Positions 1 to 6,978 of a stretch of DNA of 16,905 nucleotides are shown piece by piece. The translations under genes were made by a program, and so were the position numbers. Source of the stretch: JANOBJ01 sp031411575 (GTDB lineage Bacteria; Pseudomonadota; Gammaproteobacteria; Burkholderiales; Burkholderiaceae_C); contig JANOBJ010000218.1 of assembly GCA_031411575.1 (NCBI GenBank), positions 1 to 16,905 of the forward strand, written 5' to 3'. Below the pieces are notes generated by a model. It searched no databases. It was not told where the DNA came from and worked only from the letters and a program-made list of their open reading frames with translations. The first letter of the stretch is position 1. Every line of letters begins with the position of its first letter.

Positions 1-1128
1 GGAAACGACACCCTGGACGGGGGCGCTGGCAATGACACGCTGGCGGGCGGTGCCGACAATGACACCTACATCGTCAATGCCACCGGCGACGTCATCACCG
101 AAGGGGTCGGTGCGGGTACCGACTCCGTTCTGTCCAGCGCCACGAGCTACGCGATGGGCGCCAACGTCGAGAACCTGACGCAGGTAGCGGCGCTTGGGAT
201 CAGTGTGGTCGGCAACAACGTCAACAACGTGATCACCGGGAACATCGGGGCCGACTCCCTGTCCGGTGGCAACGGCAACGACACCCTCATTGGTGGCGTG
301 GGCAATGACACGCTGAACGGCGGCGCTGGCGCGGACAGCATGGTCGGTGGCGCTGACAATGACCGGTACCTCGTCGACGATGCCGGTGACACGGTTGTCG
401 AAGTGGCCGGAGGCGGTACCGACACCGTACAGACGGTCCTGTCAGCCTACTCGCTGGGCGCAGACCTTGAGAACCTGTTCTTCACGGGTGCCGGATCGTT
501 CTCGGGCAGCGGTAATGCGCAGGGCAATACTGTTACGTCGGCGGGCGGCAATGACACGCTGGATGGCGGAGCGGGTACTGACATTCTGGGTGGTGCCGCT
601 GGTGATGACACCTACGTCGTCGATGTTTCAGGCGACGCGATCATCGAGGGTGTGGGGGGCGGAACCGATACGGTTCTGTCCAGCGCCACGAGCTACAACA
701 TGGGTGCCAATGTGGAGAACTTCACACAGGTGGCCGCGCTGGCTGTCAGCGCAATCGGCAACAACGCCAACAACGTGATCACCGGCAACAGCGGCGCCGA
801 CTTCCTGTTTGGTGGCAACGGAAACGATACCCTCAACGGCGCAGCAGGAAGCGACACCCTGATGGGCGGTGTGGGTGACGATCGGTTTGTGTTCAGCGCC
901 GCCAGTGGCAACGACTGGGTGCAGGACTTTGACGCCAACCCTGTCGCTGGCCAGGATTTGCTGGACATCTCGGGCCTGGGCGTAACAGCCGCCACGTTTG
1001 CTGCGTCGGTGACGATAGACGACCTGGGTACCGACACCCTGGTCACCATCGGCACAGACACGATCCGGCTCATTGGGGTGGGCAACGCCACCACCATCAC
1101 GATTGACGACTTCGTGCTGTTTGTCTGA
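1..1128 (+). CDS. RTX calcium-binding secreted protein, C-terminal part (5' truncated by window edge)
   Basis: Reading frame 1 is open from the first base and ends with TGA at 1126-1128; the start lies outside the window. The 375 visible residues are built of glycine/aspartate nonapeptides of the GGxGxDxLx type (for example GGNGNDTLIGGVGNDTLNGG), which bind calcium as a parallel beta-roll. Between roll blocks are non-RTX segments of the form GTDTVxSSxxSYxxGAxVENLT. From about residue 290 the repeats give way to a domain with DRFVF, a DFD segment, LDISGL and the ending DDFVLFV. This resembles the C-terminal secretion region of type I exported RTX proteins. Expected role: exported to the cell surface or medium by an ABC/MFP/TolC system and folded on calcium; no T1SS gene is in view. 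The catalytic or adhesive function would sit in the missing N-terminal part. A terminator follows directly. Confidence 0.9.
   Translation, partial: GNDTLDGGAGNDTLAGGADNDTYIVNATGDVITEGVGAGTDSVLSSATSYAMGANVENLTQVAALGISVVGNNVNNVITGNIGADSLSGGNGNDTLIGGVGNDTLNGGAGADSMVGGADNDRYLVDDAGDTVVEVAGGGTDTVQTVLSAYSLGADLENLFFTGAGSFSGSGNAQGNTVTSAGGNDTLDGGAGTDILGGAAGDDTYVVDVSGDAIIEGVGGGTDTVLSSATSYNMGANVENFTQVAALAVSAIGNNANNVITGNSGADFLFGGNGNDTLNGAAGSDTLMGGVGDDRFVFSAASGNDWVQDFDANPVAGQDLLDISGLGVTAATFAASVTIDDLGTDTLVTIGTDTIRLIGVGNATTITIDDFVLFV
121..834 (+). repeat. Higher-order tandem repeat inside the RTX gene (period about 546 bp)
   Basis: The segment beginning near 127 recurs near 673, an offset of 546 bp or 182 codons. 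The 24 bases at 127-150 and 673-696 (beginning GTTCTGTCCAGCGCC) are identical, and similarity continues through the VENLT/VENFT and NNVITGN blocks (NNVITGN at about 226-246 and 772-792). Each 182-codon unit holds two related halves of about 91 residues. The second copy runs into the secretion domain after about 834. The pattern fits duplication of a two-module unit in the coding sequence. Confidence 0.7.
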
Positions 1129-1186
1129 TCCGGCGTACCAGACCAGTAGCTAACAAGCACCTATCAACAGGTTTTTCCCCAGCTTT

Positions 1187-1223
1187 CGCGGTACGTGGGC
1201 TCGTCCCCCGTACCGCGTTTTTT
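1187..1223 (+). terminator. Rho-independent terminator of the RTX gene
   Basis: A 9-bp perfect stem pairs CGCGGTACG (1187-1195) with CGTACCGCG (1209-1217). After a T/C mismatch, GGG (1197-1199) pairs with CCC (1205-1207) around a 5-base loop, CTCGT. Six T residues follow at 1218-1223. It lies about 60 bp after the RTX stop codon. There is no A-run on the left side, so it should act only on plus-strand transcripts and not on the convergent DUF1223 gene. Confidence 0.9.
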
Positions 1224-1278
1224 CGTCACCTCCACGACTGGCCCGAATCAGCGGGAATGGAGAGGGCGGCTCACCGCA

Positions 1279-1998
1279 CTACCCACACGACGCGCTGATG
1301 GCTTGCAGGGGCTTGAGCGTGGCGGCATCAAACACCACGAGGTTCACTTGGCGCGGATGGGCCGGGTCACGTGCGGTGGCGTTGAAGCTCAGGGTCTGGG
1401 CGCCGCGGTAGCTGCCCACCGGTGCGTACTGCCGCACCACAAAGTCATGTTGCAGGGTTTCGCCGTTGTTTTCACCCGCGCGGACACGCGAGCTGTGCCC
1501 GTGCTCGGTAACGGTCCAATAGGCCGCCCACGCCTGGACGCCGGGAGCCGGCATCACCGTGGCTTCGAAGCGGTCCTGGCTCGTGAGCTTGAGGTCAATC
1601 GTGGCGCGGGCGGTTTCGTTGACGGAAGCAGCGCGCTCGTAGTCCCTCCAGTCCTTGCCGTTGCGCACCAGCTGCGGGGTGTAGATGTTCGCCAGGCCGT
1701 TGGCCGACGCAATCTGGCGCTGGCGGGTGGTGTGTGCGGGTGCGGCAAAGCGGTCCACCCAGCCGATGTAGTCCCAGTACCCAACATGGAACGCCTGGGC
1801 GACAACGGGCTTGCCCTTCAGGGTGGAGAGCCATTTATCAGCGGGTGGGCAGGAGCTGCAGCCTTCGGAGGTATAGAGCTCAATCACCGGGGTCAGCGTC
1901 GCCCCGGTGGTCACCGAGCAGCCGTTTTGCATGGCAAATGCGGCTGATGTCCCCGTCAGAAGGGCATATGTTGCTATGACTTTAATAGCTTTTTGCAT
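1279..1998 (-). CDS. DUF1223 family exported thioredoxin-fold protein
   Basis: A 239-residue protein. Residues 1-22 form a Sec signal peptide (MQKAIKVIATYALLTGTSAA, cleavage probably after SAAFA). Residues 40-54 read ELYTSEGCSSCPPAD, the hallmark of the DUF1223 family, with a CxxC pair at C47 and C50 in a thioredoxin-like setting. The full length matches the family's usual size of roughly 230-250 residues. It is presumably periplasmic; the redox substrate is not known for this family. An AGGAG ribosome site lies at 2009-2013, 10 bases upstream of the ATG, supporting the start. The gene is convergent with the RTX gene and divergent from tex across 132 bp. The codons for residues 4-13 coincide with a possible copy of the 28-bp AT-rich repeat described below. 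Confidence 0.88.
   Translation of the reverse strand: MQKAIKVIATYALLTGTSAAFAMQNGCSVTTGATLTPVIELYTSEGCSSCPPADKWLSTLKGKPVVAQAFHVGYWDYIGWVDRFAAPAHTTRQRQIASANGLANIYTPQLVRNGKDWRDYERAASVNETARATIDLKLTSQDRFEATVMPAPGVQAWAAYWTVTEHGHSSRVRAGENNGETLQHDFVVRQYAPVGSYRGAQTLSFNATARDPAHPRQVNLVVFDAATLKPLQAISASCG
1962..1989 (-). repeat. Weak fourth copy (D) of the 28-bp AT-rich element, inside the DUF1223 signal-peptide codons
   Basis: Read on the minus strand, this stretch starts GCTATTAAAGTCATAGCAA and matches copy A (4625-4652) at 22 of 28 positions by hand alignment without gaps. It is AT-rich against a GC-rich background and lies just after the ATG of the DUF1223 gene. It may be a true degenerate copy, or a chance match driven by the Lys/Ile-rich start of a signal peptide. 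Confidence 0.4.
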
Positions 1999-2130
1999 GG
2001 CGAAAGCGCTCCTGTAGTGCGGGTGGGTCAGGAGGCGATTTGGACAGGATGCCCCCGGCGCGCGTGTGGCACACTCGCCGCCTCTGATTCACTTCGCTTC
2101 GTCGCCGCCGCGCCGGCCGTCCTTACATTC

Positions 2131-4563
2131 ATGTCCAAAATCATTCGTCAGCTCGCCGCGGAAATCAAGGTCGCCGAGCGTCAGGTCCAGGTGGCGGTCG
2201 AGTTGCTGGACGGGGGTGCCACCGTGCCGTTCATTGCGCGCTACCGCAAGGAAGCCACGAGCGGTCTGGACGACATCCAGCTGCGCGAGATCGAGTACCG
2301 GCTGGGCTACCTGCGCGAGCTGGCCGACCGGCGTGAAGCCATTCTGAAAAGCATCGACGAACAAGGCAAACTTGATGCCGAATTGCGTGCCGCCATTGAC
2401 GCCGCCGCCACCAAGCAGGACCTGGAAGACCTGTACCTGCCGTACAAGCCCAGGCGTCGTACCAAGGGGCTGATCGCCCGCGAGGCCGGCATTGAGCCAC
2501 TGGCGGAGCGGCTGTTTGCCAACCCGCAACTCAACCCCGTCGACGAAGCCGCCGCTTTCGTGAAAGCCGAGAAAGGCGAGGGCGGCGACGATTTCACCAC
2601 CGTGGCGGCGGTGCTCGACGGCGTGCGCGACATCCTGTCGGAGCGCTGGGCCGAGGACGCCGCGCTGGTGCAGCACTTGCGCGACTGGCTCTGGGCCGAG
2701 GGCTTGCTGAAAGCCACGCGCATGGATGGCAAAGACGAAAACCAGCCCGATGTCGCCAAGTTTCGCGATTACTTTGATTACGACGAGCTGATTGGCCGGG
2801 TTCCCTCACACCGCGCGCTGGCCGTGTTCCGTGGCCGCGCGCTGGAGATTCTGGACGCGAAACTGGTGCTCCCCGCTGAACCGGAACCTCCCGCGCCCAC
2901 CGGGTCGAAGTCAGGCCCCGCGGTGTCCCTGGCCGAGGGCAAGATCGCCCTGCACCTGGGCTGGAGCCACACAGGCAGGCCCGCCGACGACCTGATCCGC
3001 AAATGCGTGGCGTGGACCTGGCGCGTCAAGCTCAGCCTGTCCACCGAACGTGATCTGTTCGCCCGCCTGCGCGAAGACGCCGAAAAAACGGCCATCAAGG
3101 TGTTTGCCGACAACCTGCGCGACTTGCTGCTGGCCGCGCCCGCCGGGCCGCGCGTGGTGATGGGGCTGGACCCGGGCATCCGCACCGGCGTCAAAGTGGC
3201 CGTGGTCGACGCCACCGGCAAGCTGGTGGAAACCGCCACCGTGTTCCCGCACGAGCCACGCCGCGACTGGGACGGCGCGCTGCACACGCTGGGCAAGCTG
3301 TGCGAACAGCACGGCGTGAATCTGGTCGCCATCGGCAACGGCACCGCGAGCCGCGAGACCGACAAGCTGGCGGCCGATCTCATCAAGCAGTTGGAGAAGA
3401 CCCTGTCCGTTCGGGCTGAGCCTGTCGGAGCCGGCGCAAGCACTTCGACAGGCTCAGTGCGAACGGGGGCCTTGATCCAGAAAGTCGTCGTCAGCGAAGC
3501 GGGCGCCTCGGTCTACAGCGCCAGCGAGTTCGCCTCGCAGGAAATGCCCGACGTGGACGTGAGCCTGCGCGGCGCCGCCAGCATCGCCCGGCGCCTGCAG
3601 GACCCGCTGGCCGAACTGGTGAAGATCGATCCCAAATCCATCGGCGTCGGCCAGTACCAGCATGACGTGAACCAGAGCGAGCTGGCGCGCACTCTGGGCA
3701 CCGTGGTGGAAGACTGCGTCAATGCCGTGGGGGTGGACCTGAACACCGCGAGCGCGCCGCTGCTGTCGCGCGTGTCGGGCCTGAGTGGCGCGGTGGCCAA
3801 GGCGGTCGTGCGCTGGCGCGAGTCGCACGGCGCCTTCAAGAGCCGCCAGCAACTGATGGAAGTGGGCGGCCTGGGCGCCAAGACCTTTGAGCAGAGCGCT
3901 GGCTTTCTGCGCATCCGCGGTGGCGACAACCCGCTGGACATGACCGGTGTGCACCCCGAAACCTATCCGGTCGTCGAGCAGATCATGCTGAAAGCCGGCA
4001 AGCCCGTGACCGAGCTGATGGGCCGCGCCGAACTGCTCAAGACGCTGCAGCCCGAGCTGTTTGCCAACGAGAAGTTCGGCGTCATCACCGTGCGCGACAT
4101 TCTGGCCGAGCTGGAAAAGCCCGGCCGCGACCCGCGCCCCGATTTCAAGGTGGCGCGCTTCAACGACGGCGTGGACGACATCAAGGACCTGCAGCCCGGC
4201 ATGGTGCTCGAAGGCACGGTGAGCAATGTGGCGGCGTTCGGCGCGTTTGTGGACCTGGGCGTTCACCAGGACGGACTGGTGCACGTGAGCCAGCTCAGCC
4301 ACAAGTTCGTCACCGACGCGCGCGAGGTGGTCAAGACCGGCGACATCGTCAAGGTGAGGGTGGTCGAAGTGGATGTGGCACGCAAGCGCATCGGCCTCAC
4401 CATGAAGCTGGGCGAGGCGCCGGCCCGCCGCGATGCCCCGCGCGACAACCGGTTTGAAGGCGCAGCCCGCGGCCAGCGCGCGCCACAACGCCCGGCCACA
4501 CCTGTGCCACAGGGCAGCGCCATGGCGTCGGCGTTCGCCAAACTGCAGGGGCTGCGCAAATAG
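2131..4563 (+). CDS. tex: Tex family RNA-binding transcription accessory protein
   Basis: An 810-residue protein from the ATG at 2131 (MSKIIRQLAAEIKVAERQVQ). The frame is open further upstream, but the 46 upstream residues do not look like Tex, so 2131 is chosen although no clear ribosome site precedes it. Order of domains: helical Tex N-terminal region (1 to about 330), YqgF/RNase H-like domain starting at VVMGLDPGIRTG (about 342), the near-invariant VVSEAGASVYSASE stretch, helix-hairpin-helix region (NAVGVDLNTASAPLL, about 531) and an S1 RNA-binding domain (about 687-760, GMVLEGTVSNVAAFGAFVDLG). A basic tail rich in Arg, Pro and Gln follows. Tex binds nucleic acids and influences transcription in several bacteria. 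Oddity: residues 426-446 are encoded by a palindromic intergenic-type repeat and have no counterpart in the E. coli Tex sequence as I recall it. E. coli Tex is about 773 residues. Confidence 0.95.
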   Translation: MSKIIRQLAAEIKVAERQVQVAVELLDGGATVPFIARYRKEATSGLDDIQLREIEYRLGYLRELADRREAILKSIDEQGKLDAELRAAIDAAATKQDLEDLYLPYKPRRRTKGLIAREAGIEPLAERLFANPQLNPVDEAAAFVKAEKGEGGDDFTTVAAVLDGVRDILSERWAEDAALVQHLRDWLWAEGLLKATRMDGKDENQPDVAKFRDYFDYDELIGRVPSHRALAVFRGRALEILDAKLVLPAEPEPPAPTGSKSGPAVSLAEGKIALHLGWSHTGRPADDLIRKCVAWTWRVKLSLSTERDLFARLREDAEKTAIKVFADNLRDLLLAAPAGPRVVMGLDPGIRTGVKVAVVDATGKLVETATVFPHEPRRDWDGALHTLGKLCEQHGVNLVAIGNGTASRETDKLAADLIKQLEKTLSVRAEPVGAGASTSTGSVRTGALIQKVVVSEAGASVYSASEFASQEMPDVDVSLRGAASIARRLQDPLAELVKIDPKSIGVGQYQHDVNQSELARTLGTVVEDCVNAVGVDLNTASAPLLSRVSGLSGAVAKAVVRWRESHGAFKSRQQLMEVGGLGAKTFEQSAGFLRIRGGDNPLDMTGVHPETYPVVEQIMLKAGKPVTELMGRAELLKTLQPELFANEKFGVITVRDILAELEKPGRDPRPDFKVARFNDGVDDIKDLQPGMVLEGTVSNVAAFGAFVDLGVHQDGLVHVSQLSHKFVTDAREVVKTGDIVKVRVVEVDVARKRIGLTMKLGEAPARRDAPRDNRFEGAARGQRAPQRPATPVPQGSAMASAFAKLQGLRK
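3407..3466. repeat. REP-like palindromic element inserted in frame in tex
   Basis: Two 24-base arms, 3407-3430 (beginning CCGTTCGGGCTGAGCCTGTC) and 3443-3466 (ending GACAGGCTCAGTGCGAACGG), are inverted copies matching at 21 of 24 positions around a 12-base loop. The type TTCGACAGGCTCAG...CGAACGG is, from memory, a common dispersed intergenic palindrome in beta- and other proteobacterial genomes. Here the 60 bp equal 20 codons and keep the tex frame open, encoding SVRAEPVGAG and ASTSTGSVRT. No second copy is in the window. Confidence 0.85.
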
Positions 4564-4618
4564 ATCGGCTATCGGATCATCCGCCGAGGCCAACGGACAC
4601 CCACACTCAATTCAGGTC

Positions 4619-4652
4619 TAGTTTGCTATTATATTAATAGCAAACTATGACC
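4619..4652. repeat. AT-rich palindrome and copy A of a 28-bp dispersed element
   Basis: Bases 4619-4647 form a perfect inverted repeat: TAGTTTGCTATTA, then TAT, then TAATAGCAAACTA (13-bp arms, 3-base spacer). The 28 bp at 4625-4652 align with 13798-13825 and 15115-15142 at 22 of 28 positions each, with the shared core ATAGCAAAC(T/A)ATGACC. It sits between tex and the patatin-like gene and supplies an in-frame ATG at 4647, which I do not take as the gene start. It could act as a small transcript hairpin, but no T-run follows. Confidence 0.75.
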
Positions 4653-4679
4653 CAAGGATGCGGACAACAGGCCAATATC

Positions 4680-5810
4680 ATGCAAAATACGGCCATGAAA
4701 GCCCTGCGCATCCATGCCGGCCCCACGGCGCGTGAACACATTGCCCGACACGGCCTGCTGCCGCAGCACGTCGGCGTGGTGCCGGGCGCGGCCGGTGGTC
4801 CGAAGGGGCTGATCCTCGGTCCGCTGGACCGCTTCATCTTTGGCGACTGGTTACCGCAATCGTCACAACCGGTTGATCTGGTGGGCGCGTCCATCGGCGC
4901 CTGGCGCATGGCCACGGCCTGTCTCGGTAACCCGGTGGCCGCGTTTGAGCGGCTGGAGCATGACTATATCCACCAGCACTATGAGTTGCCGCCCGGGCAA
5001 AAGCGCCCCAGCGCCAGCCAGGTGAGCGAAGCCTTCGGTCAGAACCTGGCCGCGTTCTACGGCGGCCGGGTGGACGAGGTATTGCAGCACCCACGCTACC
5101 GGCTGCACATCGTCACCTCGCGCGGGCGGCACCTGCTGGGCCGCGAGCACGCGCTGCGCACGCCGCTCGGCTACGCCGGCGCCTTCCTCACCAACACCGT
5201 GCACCGCAAGGCCATGGGCGCGTGGCTGGAGCGGGTGGTGTTTTCGTCGGCGGGGTCTTCCGTTCCGGGTGCGGCGAGCGCAGCATTGCCATTCGCCACG
5301 CACGACTACCGCACCCGCCAGGTAGACCTGAGCCCGGCCAATTTCATGCCCGCGCTGCAGGCCAGTTGCTCCATTCCGTTCGTCCTGAAGTCGGTGCACG
5401 GCATCCCCGGTGCGCCGCCCGGCGCCTACTGGGACGGTGGCATCACCGACTACCACCTGCACCTGAACTACCACGCCAAGGCCCCGGGTGGGGAGGGCGG
5501 CGCCAATCTCGTGCTGTACCCGCATTTCCAGAAAGCCGTGGTGCCCGGCTGGCTGGACAAAAGCCTGAAATGGCGCCACAAGCCCACCCACTTCCTCGAC
5601 AACATGGTCGTTCTGGCGCCCGACCCGGCCTGGGTACAGACGTTGCCAAACGGCAAGCTGCCTGATCGCACCGATTTCTTGCGTTACGGGACCGACTTGC
5701 CCGCGCGGGTGCAGGCCTGGAACGCAGCCGCCAGCGCCAGTCGCCAGCTGGCCGACGAGTTCAGCGCCTGGCTGGCTCGCCCTGACCCGTCACAAGTCGA
5801 GCCGCTTTAA
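4680..5810 (+). CDS. Patatin-like phospholipase family protein
   Basis: A 376-residue protein from ATG 4680. Patatin enzymes are lipid acyl hydrolases that use a Ser-Asp dyad. Here the nucleophile elbow is GASIGAW with Ser71, the oxyanion glycines are in GAAGGPKG near residue 40, and the catalytic Asp is probably D252 in WDGGITDYH. No signal peptide or membrane segment is evident, so it is probably cytoplasmic. Start choice: ATG 4647 falls in the dispersed palindrome and is unlikely. ATG 4680 has a weak ACAGG about 8 bases upstream. ATG 4695 (MKALRIHAGP) fits the remembered N-terminus of homologs and is a good alternative. It is followed 58 bp later by the SnoaL-like gene on the same strand. 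The substrate is not predictable. Confidence 0.85.
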   Translation: MQNTAMKALRIHAGPTAREHIARHGLLPQHVGVVPGAAGGPKGLILGPLDRFIFGDWLPQSSQPVDLVGASIGAWRMATACLGNPVAAFERLEHDYIHQHYELPPGQKRPSASQVSEAFGQNLAAFYGGRVDEVLQHPRYRLHIVTSRGRHLLGREHALRTPLGYAGAFLTNTVHRKAMGAWLERVVFSSAGSSVPGAASAALPFATHDYRTRQVDLSPANFMPALQASCSIPFVLKSVHGIPGAPPGAYWDGGITDYHLHLNYHAKAPGGEGGANLVLYPHFQKAVVPGWLDKSLKWRHKPTHFLDNMVVLAPDPAWVQTLPNGKLPDRTDFLRYGTDLPARVQAWNAAASASRQLADEFSAWLARPDPSQVEPL

Positions 5811-5868
5811 CAAGGCGTTGCGCCGCCAGGCGCGCCACAATCCCGTCATTACTTCCCCGGAGCACCGC

Positions 5869-6261
5869 ATGACTGACGCACTCGAGCGCAACAAGCAAAA
5901 CGCCATGGCGTTTTATGACCTGATGTTCAACCAGTGCCAGCCTGCCGAGGCCATCGCCCGCTATGTCGGCGACCGGTACACGCAGCACAACCCGCATGTG
6001 GCCGACGGCAAGCAGGCATTCATCGACTACTTCAAGCGCATGGAAACCGAGTTTCCGGGCAAGCGGGTCCACTTCAAGCGCGCCCTGGCCGAAGGCGATT
6101 TGGTGGTGTTGCATTGCCACCAGGAATGGCCCACGCACGCCGACCGCGACTGGGCCGGCATCGACATCTTTCGCTTCGACGAGAGCGGCAAGATCGTCGA
6201 GCACTGGGATGTGCTGCAGGTGGTGCCGACGGATGCGGCCCACGGCAACGGCATGTTCTGA
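5869..6261 (+). CDS. SnoaL-like / NTF2-fold protein
   Basis: A 130-residue protein (MTDALERNKQNAMAFYDLMF). The length, the early helix and the motifs RYVGDRYTQHNPHVADGKQAF and W..IDIFRFDESGKIVEHWDVLQ are those of the SnoaL-like NTF2-fold family. That family includes small polyketide cyclases and many uncharacterised enzymes. The ATG at 5869 is preceded by GGAG at 5859-5862 with a 6-base gap, which settles the start. The next gene begins at the base following the stop codon, so the two are probably cotranslated. The specific reaction cannot be assigned. Confidence 0.85.
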   Translation: MTDALERNKQNAMAFYDLMFNQCQPAEAIARYVGDRYTQHNPHVADGKQAFIDYFKRMETEFPGKRVHFKRALAEGDLVVLHCHQEWPTHADRDWAGIDIFRFDESGKIVEHWDVLQVVPTDAAHGNGMF

Positions 6262-6978
6262 GTGCCGATTGGCGCAGACGCCCACCGACGACTGATGCGA
6301 CTCCTTGCCGACCCCGTTTCGCACCTGCTGGCGCTGGCCACCGCGTCGTCCACGCTGCCCTCGCGCCGAACGATCGTAGGCCTCGCGGGGCTGCCCGGAT
6401 CGGGCAAAAGCACTGCGGCGGCATCATGGGCGCAGGCGGTCAATGCGATCGCTGGCGAGGGCACGGTGGTCGCGCTGGGCATGGACGGTTTTCACCTGCC
6501 GCGTGCGGCGTTGGCACGCATGCCCGACCCGGCAGCCGCGCTGGAACGGCGCGGCGCACCCTGGACGTTTGACGCCCCGGCCCTGGCCCAGCGGCTGCGC
6601 TCAATCCGCGACACCACCGACGCGGTGTACTGGCCCGACTTTGCCCACGACGTGGGCGACCCCGTGCCCGACGCCATCGCCATCCCACCGCAGACGCGGC
6701 TGGTGCTGGTGGAGGGGCTCTACCTGCTGCACCGCGAGCACGGCTGGAACCTGGGTAGCCTGCTGGACGAATGCGGCTACCTCGATGTGCCGATGGACGT
6801 AGCCATGCAGCGCCTGTCGGCCCGCCACCAGGCCGCCTGGGGAATCACGCCCGAGCAGGCCGAAGCCCGGCTGACCGCAAATGACCGGCTCAACGCCGAC
6901 ATCGTGGCGGGCGATGCGGTCCGGGCCGATTGGCGGGTCAGCCCGCCCTACATAGACGCGTCCAGCATCGCGCGGTAA
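6262..6978 (+). CDS. P-loop nucleoside/nucleotide kinase family protein (phosphoribulokinase/uridine kinase-like fold)
   Basis: A 238-residue protein from a GTG that directly follows the TGA of the preceding gene. ATG 6295 (MRLLADPVSH) is an alternative start. A Walker A motif GLPGSGKST lies at residues 43-51, followed by VVALGMDGFHLP near 70-80. The latter matches the MDGFH motif of the PRK/uridine kinase/pantothenate kinase group, including YggC- and FrcK-like proteins. A strand LVLVEGLYLL near 145-155 fits the Walker B region. The likely role is phosphorylation of a small sugar or nucleoside, substrate unknown. Its 3' end overlaps by 31 bp the 3' end of the minus-strand dehydrogenase gene. 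Confidence 0.85.
   Translation: MPIGADAHRRLMRLLADPVSHLLALATASSTLPSRRTIVGLAGLPGSGKSTAAASWAQAVNAIAGEGTVVALGMDGFHLPRAALARMPDPAAALERRGAPWTFDAPALAQRLRSIRDTTDAVYWPDFAHDVGDPVPDAIAIPPQTRLVLVEGLYLLHREHGWNLGSLLDECGYLDVPMDVAMQRLSARHQAAWGITPEQAEARLTANDRLNADIVAGDAVRADWRVSPPYIDASSIAR

Noticed and set aside
1..830. Regular DNA repeats that could suggest a CRISPR array
   Set aside because: The repeats are degenerate, in frame, and encode RTX nonapeptides; there are no fixed-length repeats with unique spacers.
1195..1947. A 250-residue plus-strand frame opposite the DUF1223 gene
   Set aside because: It starts inside the terminator hairpin, has no family resemblance, and the minus strand holds a signal peptide and the DUF1223 motif.
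1993..2130. 46-codon upstream extension of tex
   Set aside because: The sequence is unlike Tex N-termini, and the Tex-like sequence begins exactly at ATG 2131.
3454..4593. A 379-residue open frame on the minus strand inside tex
   Set aside because: The composition (His, Ala, Gly, Arg) is typical of antisense frames in GC-rich DNA; tex on the plus strand is unambiguous.
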